64,000 nt of DNA from Hyphomonadaceae bacterium (GCA_019753105.1 JAIELJ010000005.1:163922-227921); one strand, 5' to 3'; positions 38,261 through 48,623 are shown, numbered from the stretch's first letter. Numbers and translations: made by a program. Notes: a model not told the origin generated them from the letters alone.

Positions 38261-40693
38261 ATGCTCCCGGTAGAGGATGTTCTGCCCGATCTGCGCGCCG
38301 CTTTGGCACGGCGGAACGAGGCGGTGCTGGTCGCGCCCCCCGGCGCCGGCAAGACGACGCGCGTGCCGCCGGCTCTGCTCGGCGAACCATGGGCGCAGAC
38401 CGGCAAGATCATCCTGCTCTCGCCGCGAAGGATCGCCGCGCGCGCTGCTGCGGCGCGAATGGCGAGCGAGCGCGGCGAGAGCGTGGGCGACACGATCGGC
38501 TATCGCGTGCGGCTGGATTCACGCATCGGGCCGAAGACGCGCATCGAAGTGGTCACCGAGGGCGTGTTCACGCGCATGATCTTGGACGATCCAGAATTGC
38601 ACGGCGTCGCGGCTGTGCTGTTCGATGAATTTCACGAGCGGAGCCTGGAAGGCGATCTGGGCCTTGCGCTCGCGCGTGATGTGCAGAGCGGCTTACGCGC
38701 TGATCTGAAGATCGTGGTGATGTCAGCGACGCTCGATGCGGCGCGGATTGCGGCGTTGCTTGATGATGCGCCGGTGATTGTCAGCGAAGGCCGCATGTTT
38801 CCGGTGACGCATGTCTATCGCCCGCGCGATGCGCGTGCGCGATTGGAGCAGGATGTTTCCGCCGCCGTGCGCGCAGCGATGGCGGCGGAACGCGGCAGCG
38901 CACTGGTCTTCTTGCCGGGCGTGCGTGAGATCGAGCGGGCGGCGGAAGCGTTACGCACGGATTTGCGTGATCCGAGCGTCGATGTGCGTCCGCTCTATGG
39001 CGCCATGAGCGCCGCCGATCAGGACGCCGCGATCTCTCCGGCGCCTGCGGGCAGGCGGAAGGTCGTGCTTGCGACATCGATCGCCGAGACGAGCCTTACC
39101 ATCGATGGCGTGCGCATCGTCGTCGATGCAGGGCTCGCGCGGCGTCCACGTTACGAGCCGGCGCTTGGGCTTTCGCGGCTCGAGACGGTGCGCGCTAGCC
39201 AAGCGGCGATTACGCAGCGCGCGGGACGCGCTGGTCGCTTGGAGCCTGGTGTCTGCTGGCGTTTATGGAGCGAGGGCGAGACGCGTTCGCTACCCGCATT
39301 TGAACGCCCTGAAATTCTTGACGCCGATCTCTCCGGCCTTGCGCTCGATCTCGCGGCTTGGGGCGTTAGCGATCCCACATCTCTCGCTTGGCTCGATCCG
39401 CCGCCGAAGCCGGCGTGGAGTGAGGCGATAGCGCTGTTGAGGCGCATCGGCGCGCTGGACGAGAGCGGACGCCTGACGCCGCACGGCGAAGCTGTCGCGC
39501 GTTTGCCGTTGTCACCGCGTCTCGCGCATATGGTGATCACGGCCGCGAAGGATGGTGAAGCGCTGCTTGCCGCGCGCATCGCGATGGTGCTGACGGAGCA
39601 AGGTCTGGGCGGGCGCGACAACGACTTGCGCGCACGCCTGCACCGCTTCGGCGGCGAGCGCGGTCAGCGGGCCGACGCCGCGCGCAGATTGGCTCAGCGG
39701 ATCGCGGAGCGCGCGGGCGATCGTACGCGTGGGCCGGTGAATGAAGATCGCGCCGGGCCTGTGCTGGCCTTGGCGTTTCCCGATCGCGTCGCCAAGGCGC
39801 GCGGCGGTGGCTTCGTCATGGCCAATGGACGTGCGGCCCAGATTGACGAGGCATCAGCGCTGGCGCGCGAGCCTTATGTCGTTATCGCCGACATTTCCGG
39901 CGCCGCGGGCCGCGCGCAAGTTCTGCTCGCCGCGCCGATCGCGCTTGCAGACATTGAAGCGATGTTCGGCGCCGAGATCGAGACGCGCGCTGCGGTGAAC
40001 GTGGACGCCGCCACTGGCGCCGTGCGCGGGCGACGCACGCGGCGGCTTGGGCGGATCGTGTTGTCCGAAGCGCCGCTGGAGAAGCTGAGTGCCGATGAAA
40101 TGCGCCAAGCGTTGCTCGATGCCGTGCGTGAAGATGGTTTGGCGTTGCTCGATTGGGATGAGCATGCGCGACAGGCGCGTGCGCGCGTCGCGCTGATGCG
40201 CGGTCTTGAGGGCGAGCCGTGGCCGGACTGGAGTGACGCTGCGCTGATCGAGTCTCTCGATAATTGGCTAGCGCCGGCGCTCGGCGGCAATCTGCGCAGC
40301 GTGCAGCTCGGCCAGGCGCTGCTCAACACGCTCGCTTACGATCTTCGCCGGCGCCTCGATGCGGAAGCGCCTGCGCGGTTCGAGACGCCAGCGGGATCGT
40401 CGCTGCTCATCGACTATGAAGCCGAGGGCGGCCCGGCACTCGATGTACGTTTGCAGGAGATGTTCGGTGAGGCGACGCATCCATCCGTCGCCAACGGCCG
40501 CGTGCCGCTGACTTTGCGGCTGCTCTCGCCCGCGCATCGCCCGGTTCAGACGACGAAGGACTTGCCAGGCTTCTGGCGCGGCTCGTATGCCGCCGTGCGC
40601 AGCGATATGCGCGGCCGTTACCCCAAGCATCCCTGGCCCGAAGATCCCTTAAGCGCGCCGCCGACCCGGCGTGCCAAACCAAGAGGCTCCTGA
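38261..40693 (+). CDS. hrpB: ATP-dependent helicase HrpB
   Basis: An 810-residue DEAH-family helicase. Walker A is VAPPGAGKTT near residue 25, Walker B DEFHER near 125, then VMSATLD (motif III) and the C-terminal helicase motif QRAGRAGRLEPG. Length and the HrpB C-terminal region (DWSDAALIESLDNWLAPALGG ... HPWPEDPLSAPPTRR) match the family. HrpB's cellular role in bacteria is poorly defined. The stop overlaps the next ATG by 1 bp. Confidence 0.95.
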   Translation: MLPVEDVLPDLRAALARRNEAVLVAPPGAGKTTRVPPALLGEPWAQTGKIILLSPRRIAARAAAARMASERGESVGDTIGYRVRLDSRIGPKTRIEVVTEGVFTRMILDDPELHGVAAVLFDEFHERSLEGDLGLALARDVQSGLRADLKIVVMSATLDAARIAALLDDAPVIVSEGRMFPVTHVYRPRDARARLEQDVSAAVRAAMAAERGSALVFLPGVREIERAAEALRTDLRDPSVDVRPLYGAMSAADQDAAISPAPAGRRKVVLATSIAETSLTIDGVRIVVDAGLARRPRYEPALGLSRLETVRASQAAITQRAGRAGRLEPGVCWRLWSEGETRSLPAFERPEILDADLSGLALDLAAWGVSDPTSLAWLDPPPKPAWSEAIALLRRIGALDESGRLTPHGEAVARLPLSPRLAHMVITAAKDGEALLAARIAMVLTEQGLGGRDNDLRARLHRFGGERGQRADAARRLAQRIAERAGDRTRGPVNEDRAGPVLALAFPDRVAKARGGGFVMANGRAAQIDEASALAREPYVVIADISGAAGRAQVLLAAPIALADIEAMFGAEIETRAAVNVDAATGAVRGRRTRRLGRIVLSEAPLEKLSADEMRQALLDAVREDGLALLDWDEHARQARARVALMRGLEGEPWPDWSDAALIESLDNWLAPALGGNLRSVQLGQALLNTLAYDLRRRLDAEAPARFETPAGSSLLIDYEAEGGPALDVRLQEMFGEATHPSVANGRVPLTLRLLSPAHRPVQTTKDLPGFWRGSYAAVRSDMRGRYPKHPWPEDPLSAPPTRRAKPRGS

Positions 40694-41637
40694 TGATCCC
40701 GACGATTGACGACGTGAAAGCCGCCGCCGAGCGCATCAAGGGCGTCGCCGTGCGCACGCCGCTTCTGCGCAACGACGCACTCGATGCAGCGACCGGCGCG
40801 AAGGTTTGGGTCAAGGCTGAGAATTTGCAGCGCGGTGGCGCCTTCAAGATGCGCGGCGCTGCGAATGCGATTGGCGCGCTTTCGCCTGAGGTGCGCGCGC
40901 GTGGCGTCACCGCGTTTTCCTCAGGCAATCACGCGATCGCGGTGAGCACTGTAGCGAAGCTCTATGGCATTCCAGCGACCATCGTGATGCCGTCAGACTC
41001 GCCGAAGATTAAGCTGGAGACGACGCGCGCCAATGGCGCTGACGTCGTCACCTACGATCGCATCAATGAGAGCCGCGAGGCGATTGGCGAGCGGCTGCTA
41101 AAGGAGAAGGGCGGCTCGCTGATCAAGCCGTTTGACGATCCGATGATCGTTGCGGGCCAAGGCACCGCCGGTTTGGAGATCGGCGAAGAGATCAAGCCGG
41201 ACGTGTTGCTGGTGCAGGCGAGCGGCGGCGGGCTTTCGACGGGTTGTGCGCTCGCTTTGCCGAAGACGCGGATCATCGCCGTTGAGCCGCAGGGCCATGA
41301 CGATATCGCGCGCTCGCTTGAAGCCGGTTCGATCCAGCGCAATGCGCCGGGCATTCGCTCCATCTGCGACGGCCTGCTGACCGATCAGATGGGGGAGATT
41401 CCGTTCGCCATCGCCCGCGAGCGATTTGAGCGCGTGGTCGCCGTTTCAGACGAGCAAGTTCTGCGCGCGATGAAGTTTGCGTTCCGCAATCTGAAGCTCG
41501 TGCTTGAACCGTCGGGTGCAGCAACGCTTGCGGCGCTGCTCGAGGGCGACCTCGATCTCAAGGGCCAGACAGTCGCCGTCATCGCCAGCGGCGGCAATGT
41601 CGATGCCGAGACCTTTGCGCGTGCGCTCGCGGCTTAG
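40693..41637 (+). CDS. PLP-dependent threonine/serine dehydratase family protein
   Basis: A 314-residue fold-type II PLP enzyme. Lys52 in GGAFKMRGA is the Schiff-base lysine (GSFK in most relatives), SSGNHAIAVS binds the PLP ring region, and ASGGGLSTG the phosphate. It lacks the regulatory ACT domain of IlvA, so it is closer to catabolic threonine dehydratase, serine racemase or hydroxyaspartate ammonia-lyase; these cannot be told apart here. It is co-translated with hrpB (TGATG) and converges with the transglycosylase gene. Confidence 0.85.
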   Translation: MIPTIDDVKAAAERIKGVAVRTPLLRNDALDAATGAKVWVKAENLQRGGAFKMRGAANAIGALSPEVRARGVTAFSSGNHAIAVSTVAKLYGIPATIVMPSDSPKIKLETTRANGADVVTYDRINESREAIGERLLKEKGGSLIKPFDDPMIVAGQGTAGLEIGEEIKPDVLLVQASGGGLSTGCALALPKTRIIAVEPQGHDDIARSLEAGSIQRNAPGIRSICDGLLTDQMGEIPFAIARERFERVVAVSDEQVLRAMKFAFRNLKLVLEPSGAATLAALLEGDLDLKGQTVAVIASGGNVDAETFARALAA

Positions 41638-43685
41638 CCGCCGCGGCGCAGGTCTTCTTCAAGCTGAATGCGCACAGGTTCGCCAGCCAAGCGGTAGCGA
41701 TAGACCTGCAGGTTCTCCGTCACGCGCTGCACATAGTTGCGCGTTTCCGAGAACGGGATGAGCTCGACCCAATCCACGACATCGACGCTGCCTGAACGCG
41801 GATCGCCGAAATCTGCAATCCACTCGCGTGCACGACCGGAGCCTGCATTGTACGAGGCGATTGCCAGCACGTATGAGCCGTTGAAGCTGTCGACGAGATC
41901 GGCCAAGTGCGCGGAGCCCAGCGTCATGTTGTAGTTCGGATCCTGCGTCAGCGAGGCGCGCGCGTACGGCATGCCTTCGCGACGCGCCTGCGCTTGCGCG
42001 GTCGACGGGATGAGCTGCATCAGGCCGTAAGCATTGGCGTGCGAGACGGCGCGCGGGTCGAACTCGCTTTCCTGACGGATGATCGCCAGCACCAGCGCCG
42101 GTTCCGGACCGCGCGTGTTGACCGTCGAGGGAAGGTCGATGAGCGGATAGGCGGCGTTCACCGCAACGACATTGCGGAAGAGGCCAGCCTTGGCGTTGCG
42201 CAGCGCTGTGCGATCCCAAGATTGCTCGCGCGCCAGCTGCGAGAGCAGTTCGATTTCCATCGGATCGTCGAGCGTGTCGTCGAGATAGTAGGCGATCGAC
42301 TCGAAGTCCTGAACGTCTCCGACCGCGGCCATCACGCGCAGAGCACGAACCAGTTCGCGGCCCTCGAAGCGGGCGCGGGCGTCATTGGTGACTTGCGCAG
42401 TCGGCGGCAAGGAGAGCATCGCGCTGCGATTGCCGCGCGTGGCGGCGAGCTGGCCATAATAGGTGAAGTTGAAGCGCGCGGCTTCGTTGAAGAGGCGCTC
42501 GGACTCACCGCGATTGCCGAGCGCTTGCGCGGCTTCAGCCCGCCAATAAAGCGCGCGGGAGAGGCTCACCGGCGAGGAGACGTTTTCGCTCAGGTGAGAG
42601 AAGTGCTCCATCGCACGCTGTGGCTGGTTGAGGAAGCGCAGTGAGAGCCAGCCAGCAAGCCATTCGGCGTCGGCGAAGGATTCGCCTGAGGTCAGGCCGT
42701 GATTGGTCACCAACTCATACGCCAGCTGATGATTGCCGGCGCGCATGGCGCGCGGAATGTAGAGGCGGCGCTCGCGGAAGATCGCGTCACGCGCATAGGA
42801 CGGCGCTTCGCGCGCGTTGATGCGCGTGGCCATTTGCATGGCGTCGATCGGCTGATCGGTGCGGCGGCGATATTCGGTGCGATCGAACAGCAGCCCCGGA
42901 TCGTCCTGACGCGAAGCCGGAACGGCGTCGATCGCGGCTTGGAGGCCGCGGCGGGCGCGTGTTTGGATGGCGATGCGCGCACGCACAATTGCGGCGTCCG
43001 CAGAGGAGAGACGCGGCAGCAAGCGCTGCGCGGCGGTGCGTTGATCGCGCCAGAGCAGGCCGAAGGCGCGCGCGGCGTGATCGTCGGCGGTGAGGGCGTT
43101 GTTGAACGTCGCCAGCGCACGGTCTTCCGTCGCCGTCGTCAGCGCATCATCGCGCCAGGCGGCGCGGACGATGTCGTTGGCTTCGTCGCGTTGGCCGAGT
43201 TCGCGCAGCGCCATGGCGAGCGCGATGCGGCCATCGCCGGTGATCGGGCCGTTGTCGCTGCGCAGGAACTCGACGCGTTCGCGCGCCGAGAGGCCCGAGT
43301 CGAAGATGGCTTGTTCGGCGCGGGTGCGCATCGTGTTGCGGCCGGGCCAGCCTTGCAGTTCGTCGAGGGCTTGGCGGAGGTCGGTGAATTGGAGTGGCGC
43401 ATCGGTGGACGCAGCCCAGCGCCATTGCAGCATGCGGCGGATAAGCGGATCGGTGGCGCTATCGCGGAGCTGCGCCAGGCCGTACCAGTCGCGGCGCTCG
43501 GCGGCGGCTAGGCCGTCGCGCAGGCGCGACTGCTCGGCGGCGGAGGGCAGGGCCGCGGGCGGCGTATAGACCGTGGCGTCAGCTGAGCCGGGCCCAGGCG
43601 CGTTCTGGCCGATGCTCGATCCCACCAGGATCAAGCTCGAAACCGCCGCCAGAGCCGCAATGCGGATCAGATCGGGAGCGACCAT
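41634..43685 (-). CDS. Soluble-type lytic murein transglycosylase
   Basis: A 683-residue periplasmic enzyme with a signal peptide (DLIRIAALAAVSSLILVGSSIGQ). A long alpha-helical superhelical region (SLT70-like U domain) fills residues 40-480. The C-terminal catalytic domain has the Glu of LAIIRQESEFDPRAVS and the AYGLMQLIPSTA and YNMTLGSAHLADL motifs. It cleaves the glycan strands to 1,6-anhydromuropeptides. The start at 43685 is chosen over 43790 because GAGGGG lies just upstream and the signal peptide then begins correctly. It is divergent from dapA. Confidence 0.93.
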   Translation of the reverse strand: MVAPDLIRIAALAAVSSLILVGSSIGQNAPGPGSADATVYTPPAALPSAAEQSRLRDGLAAAERRDWYGLAQLRDSATDPLIRRMLQWRWAASTDAPLQFTDLRQALDELQGWPGRNTMRTRAEQAIFDSGLSARERVEFLRSDNGPITGDGRIALAMALRELGQRDEANDIVRAAWRDDALTTATEDRALATFNNALTADDHAARAFGLLWRDQRTAAQRLLPRLSSADAAIVRARIAIQTRARRGLQAAIDAVPASRQDDPGLLFDRTEYRRRTDQPIDAMQMATRINAREAPSYARDAIFRERRLYIPRAMRAGNHQLAYELVTNHGLTSGESFADAEWLAGWLSLRFLNQPQRAMEHFSHLSENVSSPVSLSRALYWRAEAAQALGNRGESERLFNEAARFNFTYYGQLAATRGNRSAMLSLPPTAQVTNDARARFEGRELVRALRVMAAVGDVQDFESIAYYLDDTLDDPMEIELLSQLAREQSWDRTALRNAKAGLFRNVVAVNAAYPLIDLPSTVNTRGPEPALVLAIIRQESEFDPRAVSHANAYGLMQLIPSTAQAQARREGMPYARASLTQDPNYNMTLGSAHLADLVDSFNGSYVLAIASYNAGSGRAREWIADFGDPRSGSVDVVDWVELIPFSETRNYVQRVTENLQVYRYRLAGEPVRIQLEEDLRRGG

Positions 43686-43808
43686 ATTCCCCTCGCCTCG
43701 TTTCAAAACAGCAGCAGGCCCGCAAGCGATGGCTGGCGAGCCGCTATTTAACCTCGCCCGACAGTGTGGCAGGAATCGCGCCAATGCCACCGTCGAAAGC
43801 GCGCCAAC

Positions 43809-44681
43809 ATGTTTAAAGGGTCGATTCCGGCTCTCATTACGCCATTCCGCAACGGAATCGTAGATGAACGAGCCTTCCAGGCGCTGGTGGAGCGCCAGAT
43901 TGCGGAAGGTTCACATGGACTTGTGCCATGCGGGACCACTGGCGAGAGCGTCACGTTAAGCACTGACGAGCACGTCCGCGTTGTTGAGATGACGGTAGAG
44001 GTTGCCGCTGGGCGCGTGCCGGTCATCGCCGGCGCGGGCTCGAACAATACGGCGCACGCGATCGAACTCGCGCGCCACGCCAAGGCCGCGAAGGCCGACG
44101 CTGTGCTCGTGGTGGCGCCCTATTACAATAGGCCGAGCCAGGACGGTATCGTCGCGCACTTCAACGCGATTAGCGACGCGGTCGACATTCCGATCGTCGC
44201 CTACAATGTGCCGGGGCGGACCGTGGTCGACATTCTGCCTGAAACCGTTGCGCGTTTGTCGAAGCTCGCGAACGTTGTCGGCATCAAGGATGCGAGCAGC
44301 GATATTGGCCGCGTCGCGCGTCATGCGGCGCTCTGCGAGGAGGGCTTCATCCTGCTCTCCGGCGACGATCCGAGCGCGCTTGCGTTCAACGCCGCAGGCG
44401 GCACGGGTTGCATTTCGGTGACGGCGAATGTCGCGCCGAAGCAATTTGCGGCGCTGCAGAATGTGACGCTACAGGGTGACTTCGCAGCAGCGCGCAAGAT
44501 CGATGCGACGCTCTACGATCTGCACAAGACGCTCTTCATCGAGCCGTCGCCGGCGCCGACGAAGTATGCGTGCTCGTTGCTGGGGCTCTGCACCGATGAG
44601 GTGCGGCTGCCGATTATTCCGTGCAGCGACGGCGCGAAAGCGAAGATCAAGGCTGTAATGGTCGAAGCAGGTCTTATCTAA
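43809..44681 (+). CDS. dapA: 4-hydroxy-tetrahydrodipicolinate synthase
   Basis: A 290-residue TIM-barrel aldolase that condenses pyruvate and aspartate semialdehyde, the first committed step to diaminopimelate and lysine. Schiff-base Lys160 (VGIKDAS), Tyr132 (VAYNVPGR) and Thr43-Thr44 (CGTTGE) are present. ATG 43809 gives MFKGSIPALITPF; the frame's earlier ATG at 43764 adds 15 non-homologous residues. It is followed 6 bp later by smpB, a common alphaproteobacterial pair. Confidence 0.96.
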   Translation: MFKGSIPALITPFRNGIVDERAFQALVERQIAEGSHGLVPCGTTGESVTLSTDEHVRVVEMTVEVAAGRVPVIAGAGSNNTAHAIELARHAKAAKADAVLVVAPYYNRPSQDGIVAHFNAISDAVDIPIVAYNVPGRTVVDILPETVARLSKLANVVGIKDASSDIGRVARHAALCEEGFILLSGDDPSALAFNAAGGTGCISVTANVAPKQFAALQNVTLQGDFAAARKIDATLYDLHKTLFIEPSPAPTKYACSLLGLCTDEVRLPIIPCSDGAKAKIKAVMVEAGLI

Positions 44682-44687
44682 ACGGTC

Positions 44688-45161
44688 ATGGCCAAGAAGA
44701 AGGACGATAACAACAAGCTGGTCGCCGAGAACCGGCGCGCGCGCTTCGATTATATGATCGAGGACACGCTGGAGGCTGGCATTCAGCTGGTCGGCACCGA
44801 GGTGAAATCGCTGCGCAATGGGCGGGCGAACATCGCCGAGAGTTATGCGAGCACCGATAAGGGCGAGCTCTGGCTGATCAACGCGACCATTCCGGAATAT
44901 CCCCCGGCCGGGCAGTTCAATCATGAGCCGCGCCGGCCGCGTAAGCTTCTGGTGCGCGCGCGCGAATTGAAGAAGCTCGTCGGCGCAGTTGAGCGCGAGG
45001 GCCGGACGCTTGCGCCGCTTCGGCTCTATTTCAACGAACGCGGCATCGCGAAGATCCAAATCGCACTCGCCACAGGCAAGAAGGCGCACGACAAGCGCGA
45101 GGCGACCAAGGATCGTGACTGGAAGCGCCAACAGGCGCGGTTGATGAAGGACCGGGGATGA
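44688..45161 (+). CDS. smpB: SsrA-binding protein SmpB
   Basis: A 157-residue tmRNA-binding protein of trans-translation ribosome rescue. Family motifs: [45 protein letters not shown] and the basic C-terminal helix [19 protein letters not shown] that probes the mRNA channel. It is coupled with the downstream TPR lipoprotein by an ATGA overlap. No ssrA gene is seen nearby. Confidence 0.97.
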   Translation: MAKKKDDNNKLVAENRRARFDYMIEDTLEAGIQLVGTEVKSLRNGRANIAESYASTDKGELWLINATIPEYPPAGQFNHEPRRPRKLLVRARELKKLVGAVEREGRTLAPLRLYFNERGIAKIQIALATGKKAHDKREATKDRDWKRQQARLMKDRG

Positions 45162-45982
45162 TGCGTAGCCTGGCTGCTCTTGCGCTCGTGTTTGCCGCAG
45201 CCTGTACGCCCTTGGCTGAACAGCCACACACACCGGCGCAGTGGAGCACCTGTATCGGAGACGCCTTCGTCGCCAGCCGCGCCGGCGCATGTAGCGCTGT
45301 CATCGCCGACCGCACCGCCGATGCCGACCGCCGCACGGCCGCGCTTCTCCAGCGCGCAACGATCCGTTCGGAATCTGGGCAGCATGCGCGCGCGATTGCC
45401 GATTACGGGCGTGCGCTGCGGATTGATCCTTATTTGATCGACGCCTTCGTCGGACGCGGCAACGTGCACGCGCAGCGCGGCGCCTATGACGTGGCGTTGC
45501 GTGACTTCGATGCGGCGCTCATTCTTTCGCCGAACGATCCACGCGCCATGCGCGGCCGCGAGTTGGCGCTGCAGGGCCGCATCGACGCGGTCGGCGCCGA
45601 AATCGCGATGATCACCGAAGCTTTGATCCGTCGTCCGCGCGATGCGGGGTTGCTGAACAATCGCTGCTGGGTGCGCGCTGTTGCGGGGCGCGAACTGGAA
45701 CTCGCGCTCGCCGATTGCAATGCGGCGCTGACGATCGAGCCTAATAGTGCAAACACGCTGGATAGCCGCGCTCTGGTGCATTTGAAGCGCGGCTCGCTGG
45801 CTGAAGCGTTGACTGATTACGAAGCGGCGCTGGCGATCGAGCCTGGCGATGGTCACTATCTCTACGGACGCGGCCTCGTGCGCCGCGCGCTCGGGCAGAA
45901 TGCGAGCGCGGAAGAGGATTTCATCGCCGCCGAACGCGCACAGCCCGGCGTCGCCGAAATGTATCGCAGCTACGGCCTCTGA
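45158..45982 (+). CDS. TPR-repeat lipoprotein
   Basis: A 274-residue protein with a lipoprotein signal ([12 protein letters not shown]; lipidated Cys17). The body is made of tetratricopeptide-like repeats, for example [40 protein letters not shown] and [19 protein letters not shown], which usually mediate protein contacts in the periplasm. It overlaps smpB by 4 bp and is followed at once by a second TPR gene. Function unknown. Confidence 0.8.
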   Translation: MMRSLAALALVFAAACTPLAEQPHTPAQWSTCIGDAFVASRAGACSAVIADRTADADRRTAALLQRATIRSESGQHARAIADYGRALRIDPYLIDAFVGRGNVHAQRGAYDVALRDFDAALILSPNDPRAMRGRELALQGRIDAVGAEIAMITEALIRRPRDAGLLNNRCWVRAVAGRELELALADCNAALTIEPNSANTLDSRALVHLKRGSLAEALTDYEAALAIEPGDGHYLYGRGLVRRALGQNASAEEDFIAAERAQPGVAEMYRSYGL

Positions 45983-45983
45983 C

Positions 45984-46586
45984 GTGCGCGCTGGCTTCAT
46001 AATGCTGGCATTACTCTGCGTAGCCGCGTTTGGCGCCGCTCGCGCCGACGCTCAAAGCGCTTCCGCGCTTGTCGAGTGCGAGACCTACACACTGACGCCG
46101 CAGCAACGGTTGGCGCCTTGCACAGCGGCATTGGCCGACGAGGGCCTCACGACTGAGCAGCGTTTTAGGGTTTTGAGCGCTCGTGGCTACATCTATTACT
46201 TGTCCCTTGAACAGCACGATCTCGCGCTAGCGGACTACAACGCTGCCGTGCTGCTCGATCCTGAACTCGATCCACAGCGACGCGGGCGCGCTTCTCTGTT
46301 CTTCAATCGCGGGCGCATTCTTACCGCGCTGGAGCAGTACGGCGCTGCGGTTGAGGATTTCGCGCGGGCGGCGGAGATCAATCCGCGTTGGGGCGATCCG
46401 TTGAGCTGGAGCGCCAATATCAAGCTGAACCATCTTCGCGACTATGCTGGCGCCGTGGCGGATATCGAGGAAGCGGTGCGTCGTGCGCCTTATGATGACC
46501 AGCTGGAAGCCCGGCGCTGCCTGATCCGCGCGACTGCAAACCAGTACGTCTCAACGATCGCCGCGTGCGGGCAGACGCCGCTCTAG
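45984..46586 (+). CDS. Secreted TPR-repeat protein
   Basis: A 201-residue protein. The GTG at 45984, directly after the preceding stop, gives a signal peptide with a basic N-terminus (VRAGFIMLALLCVAAFGAARADA), which suits export better than the later ATG at 46002; a much earlier ATG would overlap the neighbour by 134 bp. TPR-like units are visible (QRFRVLSARGYIYYLSLEQHDLALADYN, and a later one beginning RASLFFNRGRILTALEQYGAA). Several cysteines flank the repeats. It looks like a duplication partner of the gene before it. Confidence 0.75.
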   Translation: MRAGFIMLALLCVAAFGAARADAQSASALVECETYTLTPQQRLAPCTAALADEGLTTEQRFRVLSARGYIYYLSLEQHDLALADYNAAVLLDPELDPQRRGRASLFFNRGRILTALEQYGAAVEDFARAAEINPRWGDPLSWSANIKLNHLRDYAGAVADIEEAVRRAPYDDQLEARRCLIRATANQYVSTIAACGQTPL

Positions 46587-47244
46587 CGAGCTTAGCCGCA
46601 CGCGCGTTCGCGCGGCGGAGATGGGAGAGCAAGGACGCTCTTCGACTGAAGCTTCTCAAAGTTTGGTAGCGAGGATTTGTGCCGAAGCGCGCCCCTGCGC
46701 GATTTGTTGTGCAGCCGGCGGAAGCATCGTGGCGTTCCTACGGACATCCGGGGGCCATGCGTGTGAGGGCAGACGAACCGCTGAGCGTGTCGCGACGACG
46801 CTCAGCGCAAAGGTCAACGCGGACTTCTCCCGCCACAGCCGATGTTACTCGAATTGACCGTTCGCGACGCTGGGTATCCGGCGAGCCTTAGCGCCATACT
46901 CCCGTTCCCGGCTGACGTGCATTGCAGGCGCCAAATCGCCCGCAAGGTTCTCCGCTTTCCTTCATCTTACGGAGCAGCGATCTCGTTCTTCGCAGACTTC
47001 AACCGCATCACGTTCAAACCGCATCTCCAACGCTATCGGCTTTGGTACCTGAGCCTCCCGTGCTGGAGATGCGTGCATCTTCGCACGATGTGAACTCGGT
47101 CGGATTGATTTTGGCGTGGGTGAGGGATTTCAGCGAGTTCGGGTCGGATTGTAAGGGATAGAAGGCGTCGGACGCCGCAAAAACTGCGCGCTCTCGGGCG
47201 CGAGGCGATCAATCTATGCTTGAATCCTGCGGCTGGCAGCTCGT
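46587..47244. other. Gene-free intergenic stretch with lower GC content
   Basis: 658 bp between the TPR and ankyrin genes. Only short open frames (up to about 83 codons) occur, none with a ribosome-binding site or recognisable protein pattern. The second half (46900-47160) is visibly less GC-rich and has weaker codon structure than its surroundings. No terminator, tRNA or inverted-repeat end was found. It may be decayed or imported DNA. Confidence 0.5.
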
Positions 47245-48111
47245 ATGAATCGAAATCGGGGAATATCCTTGAACGCAAAGATCACCGCGGGATTGACCAG
47301 CGTTCTCTGTGCGCTGGTGGCATGCACCCAACCACGAGGTATTGCCACCGAGCACACCATGCTCGGCGCTCAAGCGCACGAGGTGTTTGCGGATCCGGCA
47401 GTGGCGGCTTTGGCGATCGCATCGTGCAGAGGTGATACTGCCGGTGTCCGCGCGATTGCCCGATCTGGCGCGAGCGTAGACCAACTATCGGACAGCAGCG
47501 AAGACATACTGAGGGGACGCGCGACACCGCTCCTCTGGGCGCTAAGCTGTCAGAACACCCGCGGCGTAGAGGCGTTGCTGGCCGCGGGAGCTGACCCAAA
47601 TCTGCCAAATACGTTCGGCTCGACGCCTATGACGGAAGCTGCAGGCATGCGGGATTCCCGCTTTCTGCGCATCCTTCTGCAGTATGGCGGAAATCCCAAT
47701 GCAGACGACGGACGCACGAGTGCGCTTCAGATTGCGTTGGAGGCAGCAAACGGCTTCGAATTGGTCGATGGGCTGCCGCCCGATCAAACTTGGGCCAATT
47801 GGAACATGCTGCTGGCGGCTGGCGCCGACCCCGGTGTGACCGTCACGCAGGGACTGGGCACCATGACGATCGCCGCGCAATCGAACCAGTGGGGCAAAGT
47901 TGAGTGGCTTCTTGATCAGGGCTGGGACGGCGACCGTGTGTTGCTAGGATGGATGATCGAAAACGCGGAACGGGTTGGCTTCATTCCAGAAGAGCGGTTA
48001 CCCGCTCTTGAGCGCGTGAAGGAGCGTCTGGCGGCGGCGGGTGTCCGCTTTCCTGTCGGCGCGCTGTCGGGCCTCGAGCGCGATGGTAGAGGTTTTAACG
48101 TACAACGCTGA
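47245..48111 (+). CDS. Ankyrin-repeat lipoprotein
   Basis: A 288-residue protein with a lipoprotein signal ending SVLCALVAC (lipidated Cys27). Ankyrin repeats are visible at about 92-130 (ATPLLWALSCQNTRGVEALLAAGADPN) and 128-160, and a weaker one near 190-215 (MLLAAGADPGVTVTQG). Ankyrin repeats mediate protein binding. It follows a gene-free stretch and precedes small envelope genes. Codon use looks slightly less GC-biased than in the core operons. No partner is identified. Confidence 0.8.
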   Translation: MNRNRGISLNAKITAGLTSVLCALVACTQPRGIATEHTMLGAQAHEVFADPAVAALAIASCRGDTAGVRAIARSGASVDQLSDSSEDILRGRATPLLWALSCQNTRGVEALLAAGADPNLPNTFGSTPMTEAAGMRDSRFLRILLQYGGNPNADDGRTSALQIALEAANGFELVDGLPPDQTWANWNMLLAAGADPGVTVTQGLGTMTIAAQSNQWGKVEWLLDQGWDGDRVLLGWMIENAERVGFIPEERLPALERVKERLAAAGVRFPVGALSGLERDGRGFNVQR

Positions 48112-48300
48112 ATCTCCGAACACGCGCGCGCTCTTCTGCGGCGGCTCATGCAGATATTTTACCGTCAGCAGCACGGTTCCCCGCCTGGATGCAAAAACCC
48201 CGGAACCATAACGGACTACCGGAGTTACCGCCCGGTTGGGGAGCGTTTACCGCAAAGCTGCGTTCGCATCAGCACGCGGATAGAAGAGGGAAGAATTCCG

Positions 48301-48555
48301 ATGAAATATACGACGATAGCCCGTACGCTTGGGGTCGCCATTTTCGCGGCCGTCAGCCTTGGAGCTTGCGCGACGCGTGACGACATCCGCCAGATCAACT
48401 CGCGCCTCGATTCAATCGACGCGCAAGTGCAGCGCGCGGCGGCAAGCTCTGAATCCGCCAATCAGAACGCGGCTCGCGCGAACCAGCGTCTGGATTCGAT
48501 CGAAGGCCGAGTTCAGCAACTCGAGCAGCAACCGGCTCGCCGCGCGCGCGGGTAA
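48301..48555 (+). CDS. Small alanine-zipper (Lpp-like) lipoprotein
   Basis: An 84-residue lipoprotein: signal with LGAC lipobox (Cys23), then a heptad-rich coiled coil (DDIRQINSRLDSIDAQVQ, AAASSESANQNAARANQ, LDSIEGRVQQLEQ) like Lpp/OprI. The C-terminus is QPARRARG and lacks the terminal Lys through which Lpp is cross-linked to peptidoglycan. ATG 48301 is preferred because the signal peptide starts there; a longer frame to 48148 adds 51 unlikely residues. It lies 68 bp before an L,D-transpeptidase gene. Confidence 0.8.
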   Translation: MKYTTIARTLGVAIFAAVSLGACATRDDIRQINSRLDSIDAQVQRAAASSESANQNAARANQRLDSIEGRVQQLEQQPARRARG

Positions 48556-48623
48556 CCACTACGTACACAATTCGTGACGCGGCTTGCCTCGGGCGTTTCC
48601 GCGTTCGCTAGGGGAGTCGCGTC

